12,016 bases of DNA from Rhodospirillales bacterium (GTDB taxonomy: Bacteria; Pseudomonadota; Alphaproteobacteria; Acetobacterales; Acetobacteraceae): contig CAHJXG010000187.1 of NCBI GenBank assembly GCA_903644035.1, positions 1 through 12,016 on the forward strand, in the 5' to 3' direction. The notes beneath the pieces are model-generated. The model made no database searches. It saw nothing but the letters and a program-made list of their open reading frames with translations, and was not told where the DNA came from. Below are positions 1-7,115 of this stretch, one piece after another. Positions within the stretch are counted from its first letter, which is position 1, and every line of letters starts with the position of its first letter. The position numbers and the translations under genes are program-made.

Positions 1-1
1 C

Positions 2-502
2 CCGGTGGCCGGCGCCGCGCCGGCACAGCCGCCACGCCGCCGTGAGCTGCCGGCGCGTCGCCGGGGCTACACGCAAAAGGCCGCGGTCGGGGGCCACCGC
101 GTCTATGTACGCACCGGCGAGTACCCGGACGGCACCCTGGGGGAAATCCACGTCACCCTGCCGCGGGAGGGAGTGGCGCTCCGCGGCATGATGGACAGCC
201 TGGCCGCTGCCGTCAGCCTGGGGCTGCAGCACGGCGTGGCGCTGCAGGACTACGTGGACAGCTTCACCCTGACCCGGTTCGGCCCGGCCGGCCGCGTGGA
301 GGGCGACCCCGATGTCGGCCACGCGACCTCGATCCTCGACTACGTGTTCCGCAATCTGGCGGTCGCCTACCTCGGGCGCTGCGACGTGCCGGAAGGCGTG
401 CCGGACGCTCCGGAGGAGACCGCCTCGCCGCTGCTGCCCATGGACCTGCCGGCCCAGCGCCGCGCCCGGCGGCCCGGGCTGCGGCTGGTCGCCAACGGAT
501 AG
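2..502 (+). CDS. TSCPD-domain protein: C-terminal part of B12-dependent (class II) ribonucleotide reductase, or a stand-alone TSCPD protein; 5' end at window edge
   Basis: The segment RRGYTQKAAVGGHRVYVRTG, then a GEYPDGTLGEI-type stretch and TSILDYVFRNLAVAYLGR, match the TSCPD domain near the C-terminus of adenosylcobalamin-dependent ribonucleotide reductases (NrdJ), which make deoxynucleotides in the cytoplasm. The domain fills about residues 20-125 counted from the GTG at 5. The frame is open to the left edge, so this is either the end of a long nrdJ gene or a small protein starting at that GTG; the window cannot decide. After the domain come about 40 Pro/Arg/Ala-rich residues and the stop. 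The CxxC-type cysteine cluster that usually ends NrdJ is absent; the only cysteine lies at the end of the domain. The next gene begins 9 nt downstream, suggesting co-transcription. The family call is firm; full-length versus stand-alone is open. Confidence 0.75.
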   Translation, partial: PVAGAAPAQPPRRRELPARRRGYTQKAAVGGHRVYVRTGEYPDGTLGEIHVTLPREGVALRGMMDSLAAAVSLGLQHGVALQDYVDSFTLTRFGPAGRVEGDPDVGHATSILDYVFRNLAVAYLGRCDVPEGVPDAPEETASPLLPMDLPAQRRARRPGLRLVANG

Positions 503-511
503 GACCCCGCG

Positions 512-976
512 ATGAACGCCATCGACGCGCGACTGGTTGAACTCGGCATCGACCTGCCGACGGCCATGGCGCCGCTTGCCAACTACGTGCCGTATGTCGT
601 GACCGGCACCCTGGTCGTCGTCTCCGGCCAGCTCCCCGCTGTGGATGGCAAGGTCGCCGTCACCGGCAAGGTCGGCGCGGCGGTCAGCGTCGAGCGGGGC
701 CAGGAGGCCGCACGGCTATGCTTCGCCAACGTGCTGACCCATCTGCGCGCGGCATGCGGCGGCGACCTGGGCCGGGTCAGGCGTGTGGTGCGGCTGGGCG
801 GGTTCATCGCCTCCCCGCCGGACTTCACCCAGCACGCCACCGTGATGAACGGCGCATCGGATCTGGCGGTCGCGGTGTTCGGTGACGCCGGGCGTCATGC
901 CCGCAGCACCATCGGCGTTCCCGCCCTGCCGCTCGATGCCGCCGTCGAGGTTGAAGGCCTATTCGAGATCGATTGA
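512..976 (+). CDS. RidA family protein (YjgF/YER057c/UK114)
   Basis: This 154-residue protein has the RidA/chorismate-mutase-like fold signature of COG0251: a VVSGQLP strand near residues 36-42, the helix around AARLCFANVL (67-75), and the closing block RSTIGVPALPLDAAVEVEG with Arg131 and Glu148. These match the Arg and Glu that in RidA deaminases hold the carboxylate and activate water for hydrolysis of reactive enamine/imine intermediates. The length and the N-terminal extension (LVELGIDLP) fit the longer YjgF-like subgroup rather than classic 128-residue RidA, so true deaminase activity is not certain. ATG 512 lies 9 nt after the previous stop. The TGA at 974-976 overlaps a possible TTG start of the next gene. 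Likely cytoplasmic and part of the same short operon. The subgroup's physiological substrate is unknown. Confidence 0.88.
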   Translation: MNAIDARLVELGIDLPTAMAPLANYVPYVVTGTLVVVSGQLPAVDGKVAVTGKVGAAVSVERGQEAARLCFANVLTHLRAACGGDLGRVRRVVRLGGFIASPPDFTQHATVMNGASDLAVAVFGDAGRHARSTIGVPALPLDAAVEVEGLFEID

Positions 977-1005
977 AGGCTTTCTTCGGACGGCCACCAC
1001 GCTAT

Positions 1006-2172
1006 ATGCCTCGGATGCCCGATGGCCTTCCCACGCTGACGCTGACTCTGCATCCCCACATCGCCGAGATCCCCGCGGCGGAATGGGACGCCTGCGCGGG
1101 ACCCGGCAACCCCTTCGTCAGCCATGCCTTCCTGAGCGCGCTGGAGGATAGCGGGTCCGCCAACGCCCGCACCGGCTGGATGCCGCAGCACGCGGCGCTG
1201 CGCGAGCAGGACCGCATCGTGGCGGTGGTGCCGATGTATGCGAAGTCGCACAGCTACGGCGAATACGTGTTCGACCATAGCTGGGCCAATGCGTTCGAGC
1301 GCGGCGGCGGCAGCTACTATCCCAAGCTGCAGGCCGCCGTGCCGTTCAGCCCGGTGCCCGGCCCGCGCCTGCTGGCCCGCGACGGCATCGAGGCCGAGGC
1401 GCTGGGCCACGCGCTGGCGCAGGCCTGCGACGAGTTGAAGCTGTCCTCGGTGCACGCGACCTTCTGCACCCGCGCGGATTGGGAGGCACTGGGCCGCGCC
1501 GGCTGGCTGCAGCGGCTGGGCACGCAGTTCCATTGGGAGAACGCGGGCTACGCGACGTTCGACGACTTCCTGGGCACGCTGAGTTCCCGCAAGCGGAAGT
1601 CGATCAAGCGGGAGCGGCGGGACGCCAACGCGGCCGGGCTGAGCTTCGTGGCGCTGCGCGGGCATGAGATCACGCCGCGGCATTGGGATGCGTTCTACAA
1701 GTTTTACACCTCGACCGTGGACCGCAAATGGGGCAGCGCGTATCTGACCCGCAAGTTCTTCCCGATGCTGTCGGAGCGTCTGGGCGACCGCGTGGTGCTG
1801 ATGATGGCCGAGCGTGACGGCACGGCGGTGGCCGGCGCGCTCAACCTGGCGGGCGACGAGGCGCTGTATGGCCGCAACTGGGGCTGCCGCGGCGACTGGC
1901 CGTTCCTGCACTTCGAGCTGTGCTATTACCGCGCTATCGAGTTCGCCATCGAGCACGGCCTCAAGCGCGTCGAGGCCGGGGCGCAGGGCGAGCACAAGAT
2001 CCAGCGCGGCTACATGCCGCGGCCGACCTACTCCGCCCATTGGATCGCCCATGCCGGGCTGCGCCGCGCGGTCGCCGGCTTCCTGGACAGCGAGCGCCCG
2101 GCGGTGGAGGCCCATATGGAGGCGCTGGGCGAGCTTTCGCCCTACCGACGCGACGGGGACGCAGACAGCTAA
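1006..2172 (+). CDS. COG3146/DUF482 FemAB-like GNAT-fold acyltransferase
   Basis: The protein matches the family often annotated 'peptidogalycan biosynthesis protein' or 'GNAT family N-acetyltransferase' (COG3146, DUF482). Visible hallmarks are EWDACAG near the N-terminus, NPFVSHAFLSALE, the PMYAKSHSYGEYVFDHSWA block, SSRKRKSIKRERR, RKWGSAYLT and, towards the end, EAGAQGEHKIQRGYMPRPTYSAHW. These proteins resemble FemAB aminoacyl/acyl transferases, but the substrate is not established. The frame is open from a TTG at 973 that overlaps the RidA stop, so coupled initiation there is possible. I prefer ATG 1006 (389 residues) because conserved sequence begins after it; ATG 1015 is equally tenable, and none has a clear Shine-Dalgarno site. 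No signal peptide or membrane segment is seen. The TAA stop overlaps the stop of the convergent MBL gene. Confidence 0.85.
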   Translation: MPRMPDGLPTLTLTLHPHIAEIPAAEWDACAGPGNPFVSHAFLSALEDSGSANARTGWMPQHAALREQDRIVAVVPMYAKSHSYGEYVFDHSWANAFERGGGSYYPKLQAAVPFSPVPGPRLLARDGIEAEALGHALAQACDELKLSSVHATFCTRADWEALGRAGWLQRLGTQFHWENAGYATFDDFLGTLSSRKRKSIKRERRDANAAGLSFVALRGHEITPRHWDAFYKFYTSTVDRKWGSAYLTRKFFPMLSERLGDRVVLMMAERDGTAVAGALNLAGDEALYGRNWGCRGDWPFLHFELCYYRAIEFAIEHGLKRVEAGAQGEHKIQRGYMPRPTYSAHWIAHAGLRRAVAGFLDSERPAVEAHMEALGELSPYRRDGDADS

Positions 2173-3149
2173 GGGGACGCGGCGGCCACGCTCGGCCACG
2201 CGGCGGGCGTCGTCGGCGCCCTCGGCCAACCGGCTTGGGGCACCTGGTGCGGCGCTGACGCGACGAGGCTGCCGTCTCGCCACAGCGCGGCCTTGCTCCG
2301 CAGCATCTCCGTGACCAAAAGCGGCACGAAGGCATCGGGGGCCAGTCCGAACGCGAGCTTCGCATGGTCGCGGAACCACGGCGCGTCGAGCAGAACACCG
2401 GGGATCGCGGCGTCCTCCAGCCCGTCGGTCAGCATCAGGGCATGGGAGAAGATGCGCTTGCAGGCGTGCCAGGCGATCTGCTCCGGCTTCTCCCGCCAGC
2501 TGTCCAGGCGGCGCCGGGCGTGGGCGAACGCGGCGGGCAGGTCGGTGATGGCCGGGCCGTGGCCGGAATAGCCGATGCGGGCCGGCAGCGCCGCCAGGCG
2601 CTCGATGCTCGCCGCCGCGCGGTCGAGCGAGTCCTGGCCTTCCCGGTAGGGGTTCAGCCAGCCGATGTCGGCACCGTGCAGGGCGTCGCCCAACACCAGG
2701 ACGCCGTGCTCCGCCGAATGCAGGCTGACATGCCCCGCCGTGTGTCCCGGCGTCGCCACCACGCGCCAGGCCGTTTGCCCGGCGCTCACCAGGTCGCCAT
2801 CGTGCAGTCGTCGGTTCACCTGATACGGCTCGATGGGCTGCCGCAGCCATTCGGCGCGGCAGGCATCGGGATCGCGACGGTTCACCAACGTCGCCTCCTC
2901 CGCCTGCGCCGCGATGAAGGCACCGTGCAGCGCCTGCAGCGCGTGGTTGCCGCCGGTGTGGTCGCAATGGAAATGGGTGTTGACGACCAGGGACAAGGCG
3001 GACGGTGCGACGCCCTGCGCGTCGAGCCAGCGCAGCAACGCCGGAACGTCGGCGCCGAACCCGGAATCGACCAGCACCGGACGGCTGCCTCGCAGCAGGA
3101 CGACGTTGGCGCTGGGATAGGGGCGCTGGAAGAAGCTGGCGGGGATCAT
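2169..3149 (-). CDS. MBL fold metallo-hydrolase
   Basis: A metallo-beta-lactamase-fold hydrolase of 326 residues. The metal ligands can be read directly: HFHCDH (His59, His61, Asp63, His64), TPGHTAGH (His136), the bridging aspartate in LVLGDALHG (Asp155), and His197 in YSGHGP. The full dinuclear zinc set is therefore present and the enzyme should be active. The order resembles glyoxalase II and lactonase-like COG0491 members, followed by a C-terminal helical segment of about 120 residues seen in a subgroup. The substrate cannot be named. ATG 3149 starts at MIPASFF; the frame continues upstream for hundreds of codons, but only as antisense of the neighbouring gene. There is no signal peptide, so it is probably cytoplasmic. 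It diverges from the DUF2075 gene across about 57-75 bp and converges on the COG3146 gene with a 4-nt overlap of stop codons. Confidence 0.9.
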   Translation of the reverse strand: MIPASFFQRPYPSANVVLLRGSRPVLVDSGFGADVPALLRWLDAQGVAPSALSLVVNTHFHCDHTGGNHALQALHGAFIAAQAEEATLVNRRDPDACRAEWLRQPIEPYQVNRRLHDGDLVSAGQTAWRVVATPGHTAGHVSLHSAEHGVLVLGDALHGADIGWLNPYREGQDSLDRAAASIERLAALPARIGYSGHGPAITDLPAAFAHARRRLDSWREKPEQIAWHACKRIFSHALMLTDGLEDAAIPGVLLDAPWFRDHAKLAFGLAPDAFVPLLVTEMLRSKAALWRDGSLVASAPHQVPQAGWPRAPTTPAAWPSVAAASP

Positions 3150-3206
3150 CGGGTCCGGGTAGCATGAAGCAACGAAGTTTCCATCCTCCACGTCTATCCT
3201 GGCGCG

Positions 3207-5114
3207 GTGGGCAAGCAGCCGATCATGAAGCCGGACGAGGCCGCTGGGCGCAGCGCGGCGCTGCTGCGGGACGCCTTGGCCATGGTGCCCGGGGCGCGGG
3301 ACTGGGCGGTGCTGCTGGACTATCGCCTGCTGCGGCTGGGCCGCCGGATCGACGCGGTCCTGGTCACGCCAGGTGCCGTCCTGGTGTTCCGCATCGTCAT
3401 GGAGGCATCGCGCTTCCGGCCGGCGGACCGGGCCGCGGTTGAGGATGCCGCCCTCGACCTTGCCGACTTCCATGCCGGCTGCCGCCACATGCCGGTCGTG
3501 CCGATCCTCGTCGTGCCGAACGGCGACCACCCGCGGGGCGCGAGGCCGCTGCCGCTGCTGGGCGCGGCACCCGTCGTCGAGACGACCCGGCTGTTGCTGC
3601 CGGGCCTGTTGCGCGACATTGCCCAGGGCTTCCCGGCGGTGCCGGACGCCCTCTCGCCAAGCGCATGGGCCACTGCGCCCTACCGCCCCGTCCCGGCCCT
3701 GGTGGAGGCGGCGTGCCTGCTCTATGCCCGTCACGACGTCACGGCGCTGACCTTGGCGCAGGCCGGGCGCGGCGGCCTCGCGCGCACCGCGGCCGCGGTC
3801 GCCGAGGCGGTCGGGCGCACCCAGGAGGAGGGATGGAATTGCGTGGTCTTCGTGACCGGCCAGCCCGGCGCCGGCAAGACGCTGTGCGGCCTTGACCTCG
3901 CCTTCGCCCGGCCAGGCGTCGCGTTCCTGACCGGCAACCCGACCCTGGTGCATGTGCTGCGGGAGGCATTGGTGCGGGACGCCGCCGGGCGCGGCCTGGC
4001 GCGGCGGGCGGCGCAGCAACGGATGGAGGGGGTGATCCAGGCCCTGCCCCGGTTTCGCGACCACCATGTGCGGCACCCCGACCCGCCGCCGGAGCGCGTG
4101 CTGGTCATCGACGAGGCGCAGCGCTGCTGGACCGCAGCCCATGCGGTCGGCAAGACCCGCAACCGCCCGGTTCCGCTGGCGATCTCGGAGGCCGGCCATC
4201 TGCTCGACATCATGGCCCGGCGCCGGGACGGGGCGGTGATCGTCTGCCTGCTCGGCGGCGGGCAGGAGATCCATGACGGCGAGGGCGGCATCGCCGAGTG
4301 GGGCCGGGCGCTGGCTGCACGGCCGGGGTGGCGCGCCGTCGCCCCCTCCGACGCCCTGCGTGCCGAGGACCCGCGCCAGCGCCTTGTGCCTGGCCCCGCT
4401 TTCACGGTCGATGACCGGCTGCACCTGAGCCAGCCGGTGCGCAGCGTGCACGCGCCGTCGGCCGCAGCCTGGGTGGGGGCGGTGCTGTCCAATCAGCCGC
4501 ATCGGGCGACCAGCATCATGCGGGCTGCAGGCGATCTGCCGTTCCGGCTCACGCGGTCGCTGGATGCGATGCGACAGGCCTTGCAAGGGAGGGGCACGCG
4601 CCAGTCGGGGCTGCTCGCCAGTTCCCAAGCCCGTCGGCTGCGGGCGGAGGGGCTGGGCAGCGCGGTGCCGCATCAGGACGAGAACGCGGTCGCCCGCTGG
4701 TTCCTGGACCGCTGGCCGGACATCCGCAGCGCCGATGCGCTCGAGGCCGTGGCGACCGAGTTCTGCGTCCAGGGGCTCGAGCTTGACCACGTTGGGGTCT
4801 GCTGGGACGCGGACCTAGTCCGCACGCCTGATGGCCGAGACTGGCAGGCACGAAGCCTGCGCGGCACGGCCTGGACCATCCAGGGCCGGGCGGAGGCGGT
4901 GTCGAACCGGCTCAACGCCTACCGCGTGCTGCTGACGCGCGCCCGGTTCTCGACGGTGATCTGGGTGCCGCGCGGCGCCACACGCGACCCGACCCGCGAC
5001 CCGGCGCGCTATGACGCGGTGGCGGACTACCTGCTGGCCTGCGGGATCATTCCGCTAGACGAAGCATCCTGCCCGGCAGAAGATGAGGTCATGCCCGAGC
5101 CGATGCTGCTATGA
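3207..5114 (+). CDS. DUF2075 domain protein: P-loop DNA/RNA helicase-like ATPase with degenerate N-terminal nuclease-like domain
   Basis: A 635-residue P-loop ATPase of the DUF2075 (Schlafen-type helicase-like) family. Walker A is GQPGAGKT (218-225) and Walker B is LVIDEAQR (Asp302, Glu303). Family hallmarks are GGGQEI (about 350-355) followed by DGEGGIAEW, QGLELD (from 522) and NAYRVLLTRAR with arginines 578 and 580, equivalent to late helicase motifs. All ATPase motifs look intact. The N-terminal 170 residues resemble the restriction-endonuclease-like domain of relatives: Asp49 in RRIDAVLV is kept, but where the acidic-x-Lys pair is expected the sequence reads Arg62-Ile-Val64. GTG 3207 is taken as start; ATG 3225 is the alternative, and neither has a Shine-Dalgarno site. 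The stop overlaps the next ATG (ATGA). Cytoplasmic. The cellular role of the family is unknown, though some relatives occur in defence loci. Confidence 0.85.
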   Translation: MGKQPIMKPDEAAGRSAALLRDALAMVPGARDWAVLLDYRLLRLGRRIDAVLVTPGAVLVFRIVMEASRFRPADRAAVEDAALDLADFHAGCRHMPVVPILVVPNGDHPRGARPLPLLGAAPVVETTRLLLPGLLRDIAQGFPAVPDALSPSAWATAPYRPVPALVEAACLLYARHDVTALTLAQAGRGGLARTAAAVAEAVGRTQEEGWNCVVFVTGQPGAGKTLCGLDLAFARPGVAFLTGNPTLVHVLREALVRDAAGRGLARRAAQQRMEGVIQALPRFRDHHVRHPDPPPERVLVIDEAQRCWTAAHAVGKTRNRPVPLAISEAGHLLDIMARRRDGAVIVCLLGGGQEIHDGEGGIAEWGRALAARPGWRAVAPSDALRAEDPRQRLVPGPAFTVDDRLHLSQPVRSVHAPSAAAWVGAVLSNQPHRATSIMRAAGDLPFRLTRSLDAMRQALQGRGTRQSGLLASSQARRLRAEGLGSAVPHQDENAVARWFLDRWPDIRSADALEAVATEFCVQGLELDHVGVCWDADLVRTPDGRDWQARSLRGTAWTIQGRAEAVSNRLNAYRVLLTRARFSTVIWVPRGATRDPTRDPARYDAVADYLLACGIIPLDEASCPAEDEVMPEPMLL

Positions 5115-5977
5115 TCCGCCTGCTTGCCATGCTGCTGCTGCTGACAGGGGCCGCACAGGCGGCCGAACTGCGGGTGGCGACCTGGAACCTTGAATGGTTG
5201 ACCAGCCGCCAGCCCGGCGACCCGGCGCTGCCCGAGAACGTGCGGCCGAAGCGGCCGGAGGACGTCGACGCCCTCCGCCGCTACGCCCTGACGCTTGATG
5301 CCGACGTGATCGCGTTTCAGGAGGTGGACGGACCCGAGATCGCCGCTCGGGTCTTTCCGGCGGACCGCTACGTCGTCGTCACGACCGCCGACGACGTCGT
5401 GCAGCGCGTGGGGTTCGCCGTCCGCCGGGGCATCCCGATGCACCGCAATCCTGACCTGGTCGGGCTTGACGTGATGCCGGCCGCCGCCCACCGCCTGCGC
5501 AGCGGCGCGGACATCACGCTCGACTGGCCCGGCGCACGGCTGCGCCTCCTGGCCGTGCACCTGAAATCCGGATGCAGCTACGAGCGGCTCTCGAGCGGGG
5601 CCGCGGGCGGCGTCAGCCGGGTTTGCGAAACCCTGCGCCGGCAGGTCGCCCCGCTCCAGGGCTGGATCGCCCAGCGGTGGGAGGAGGGCGTGCCCTTCGT
5701 GCTGCTCGGAGACTTCAACCGGCGGATGGAGGGGCGCGACGAGCTGCTGTCCGCCTTGACCACGGCCGCGCCGCTGACCCGTGCGACCGAGGGACGGGGC
5801 AGCCCGTGCTGGGGCGGCGGCAGCTTCATCGACCATATCCTGGTCGGCGGGGCGGCCCGAAGCTGGATCGTGCCGGACAGCCTCCGGGTCATGGTGTATC
5901 GGGAGACTAGCGACGCCGCCAGGCAGCAGCTCTCCGACCATTGCCCGGTGTCCGTCCGCTTTCGCCTGCCGGATTAG
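5111..5977 (+). CDS. Exported endonuclease/exonuclease/phosphatase (EEP) family protein
   Basis: A 288-residue EEP-fold (DNase I-like) metal-dependent phosphodiesterase or phosphatase. Catalytic blocks are complete: WNLEW (Asn26), FQEVD (Glu71), VHLKSGC (His150), LGDFNR (Asp201, Asn203), IDHILV (Asp241) and SDHCPV (Asp276, His277). Residues 1-17 form a short signal peptide (MIRLL, a leucine-rich core, then AQA before the cut), so the mature enzyme should act in the periplasm or outside. Cys155 and Cys172 flank a loop and could form a disulfide. The start codon overlaps the upstream stop as ATGA, implying translational coupling to the DUF2075 ATPase even though that protein should stay in the cytoplasm. 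The substrate (nucleic acid, phospholipid head group or inositol phosphate) cannot be read from the sequence. Confidence 0.88.
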   Translation: MIRLLAMLLLLTGAAQAAELRVATWNLEWLTSRQPGDPALPENVRPKRPEDVDALRRYALTLDADVIAFQEVDGPEIAARVFPADRYVVVTTADDVVQRVGFAVRRGIPMHRNPDLVGLDVMPAAAHRLRSGADITLDWPGARLRLLAVHLKSGCSYERLSSGAAGGVSRVCETLRRQVAPLQGWIAQRWEEGVPFVLLGDFNRRMEGRDELLSALTTAAPLTRATEGRGSPCWGGGSFIDHILVGGAARSWIVPDSLRVMVYRETSDAARQQLSDHCPVSVRFRLPD

Positions 5978-6013
5978 CCCGCTACCCTGCGCCGGCAGTT
6001 GGAGGCGTCCGCC

Positions 6014-6772
6014 ATGAGTTTGACCATTCTGATCACCGGTGCGACGGCCGGGTTTGGCGAGGCGATGGCGCGGCGCTTCGTGCGTGACGGGCACCGCGTG
6101 ATCGCCGCCGGGCGCCGGGCTGACCGTTTGGCGGCGTTGGCGAACGAGTTGGGAGACGCCCTGCTCGCCTTCCCGCTGGACGTGACGGACGCGGCGGCCG
6201 TCGCGGCGCTGCCGGGAGGCCTGCCCCGGGGCTGGCAGGAGGTGGATGTGCTGGTGAACAACGCCGGGCTGGCGCTGGGCACGGCGCCCGCCTTCCAGGC
6301 CAGCCTCGACGATTGGAACACGATGGTCGCGACCAATGTCACCGGCCTGATCCGGCTGACGCACGCGATCCTGCCAGGCATGGTGGCGCGCGACCGGGGC
6401 CACATCGTCAACCTCAGCAGCTCTGCCGCGACCTACCCCTATCCCGGCGGCAACGTCTACGGCGCGACGAAGGCCTTCGTCACTCAGTTCAGCCTGAACC
6501 TGAAGGCCGACCTCGTGGGAACGGGAGTGAGGGTGACCGACCTGGAACCCGGCTTGGTCGGAGGCAGCGAGTTCAGCCGCGTGCGCTATGGCGGCGACGC
6601 CGAGAAGGCCGCCGCGGTGTATGCCGGCACCACGCCGCTTTCACCACAGGACATCGCCGAGGCGGTGGCCTGGGTCATTGGCCTGCCCCGGCACGTCAAC
6701 ATCAACCGGATGGAGATGATGCCGACGTGCCAGGCGCCGGGACCGCTGGCGATCAAGCGCCAGGGAAGCTAG
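6014..6772 (+). CDS. SDR family NAD(P)-dependent oxidoreductase, YdfG-like
   Basis: A 252-residue classical short-chain dehydrogenase very close to E. coli YdfG, an NADP-dependent 3-hydroxy acid (L-allo-threonine/serine) dehydrogenase that also reduces malonic semialdehyde. Motifs: cofactor site TGATAGFG (8-15), GRR at 33-35 favouring NADP, LDVTD (55-59), NNAG (82-85), catalytic Ser136, Tyr149 and Lys153 in GGNVYGATKAF, and EPGLVGG after the active site. Length matches YdfG (248). The start is ATG 6014 because GGAGG at 6001-6005 lies 8 nt before it; the frame also reads from a TTG at 5999, but that would place the Shine-Dalgarno site inside the gene. It lies 36 nt after the EEP gene and may share its transcript, with no obvious functional link. 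Cytoplasmic. The exact substrate is inferred from similarity. Confidence 0.92.
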   Translation: MSLTILITGATAGFGEAMARRFVRDGHRVIAAGRRADRLAALANELGDALLAFPLDVTDAAAVAALPGGLPRGWQEVDVLVNNAGLALGTAPAFQASLDDWNTMVATNVTGLIRLTHAILPGMVARDRGHIVNLSSSAATYPYPGGNVYGATKAFVTQFSLNLKADLVGTGVRVTDLEPGLVGGSEFSRVRYGGDAEKAAAVYAGTTPLSPQDIAEAVAWVIGLPRHVNINRMEMMPTCQAPGPLAIKRQGS

Positions 6773-6782
6773 GCCAAGGCGC

Positions 6783-7064
6783 TCAAGCCGAAACCGACAC
6801 GCCCTTCCAGAAGGCGATGCGGCCACGGATGTTCGAGGCGGCATCCTTGGGTTCCGGGTAGAACCAGACGGCATCCTTGTTTGCCGTGCCGCCCACGTTC
6901 AGGGACATGTAATGCGCCGTGCCCTTCCAAGGGCAGACGCTCGTGTGGTCGCTCGGCTCCACAAACTCCGACCGGAGGCTTGCCACGGGGAAGTAGGCAT
7001 TGCCCTCCACCGTGACGATGTCGTCGCTGATCGCGACGATCTGTCCGTTCCAAACCGCTTTCAT
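6783..7064 (-). CDS. DUF427 domain-containing protein
   Basis: A 93-residue cytoplasmic protein matching DUF427 (COG2343). The family pattern is clear: MKAVWNG at the start, VEGNAYFP (about 19-26), HTSVCPWKGTAHYM with the conserved Cys-Pro-Trp-Lys-Gly, NKDAVWFYPEPK and IAFWKGV near the end. It covers essentially the whole family length. No biochemical role is established for DUF427. ATG 7064 is chosen because GGGAGG precedes it by about 4 nt; the frame also allows a TTG at 7076, which would swallow that site. It follows the clpA terminator on the same strand with almost no room for a separate promoter, so expression may depend on read-through or on a promoter inside clpA. The SDR gene converges on it, with a 10-bp gap. 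Confidence 0.9.
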   Translation of the reverse strand: MKAVWNGQIVAISDDIVTVEGNAYFPVASLRSEFVEPSDHTSVCPWKGTAHYMSLNVGGTANKDAVWFYPEPKDAASNIRGRIAFWKGVSVSA

Positions 7065-7073
7065 TACGCCTCC

Positions 7074-7104
7074 CAAAGAAAAGGCCGGGCACTAGGCCCG
7101 GCCT
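7074..7104 (-). terminator. Rho-independent terminator of clpA
   Basis: A perfect 9-bp stem (7082-7090 pairing with 7096-7104, GC-rich) closes a 5-nt loop and, read on the - strand, runs directly into a T-rich tract TTTTCTTT (7074-7082, partly in the stem). It begins 12 nt after the clpA stop. In the + direction there is no T-tract, so it acts on - strand transcripts only. Confidence 0.85.
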
Positions 7105-7115
7105 GGATCGTGAGC

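Noticed and set aside
895-3165. 756-codon - strand frame opposite the COG3146 gene
   Set aside because: It is antisense to two well-supported genes, in a different frame from the MBL gene, and has low-complexity composition without domains.
2169-4790. 873-codon open frame on the - strand running through the MBL gene and far upstream of it
   Set aside because: Only the part from 3149 down matches a family. The rest is antisense to the DUF2075 ATPase, is rich in Arg/Ala/Pro/His as expected of GC-rich shadow frames, and shows no motif.
5978-6013. Possible promoter (TTCGCC, then TACCCT) before the SDR gene
   Set aside because: The matches to consensus are poor and the -35 lies inside the EEP gene; co-transcription is at least as likely.
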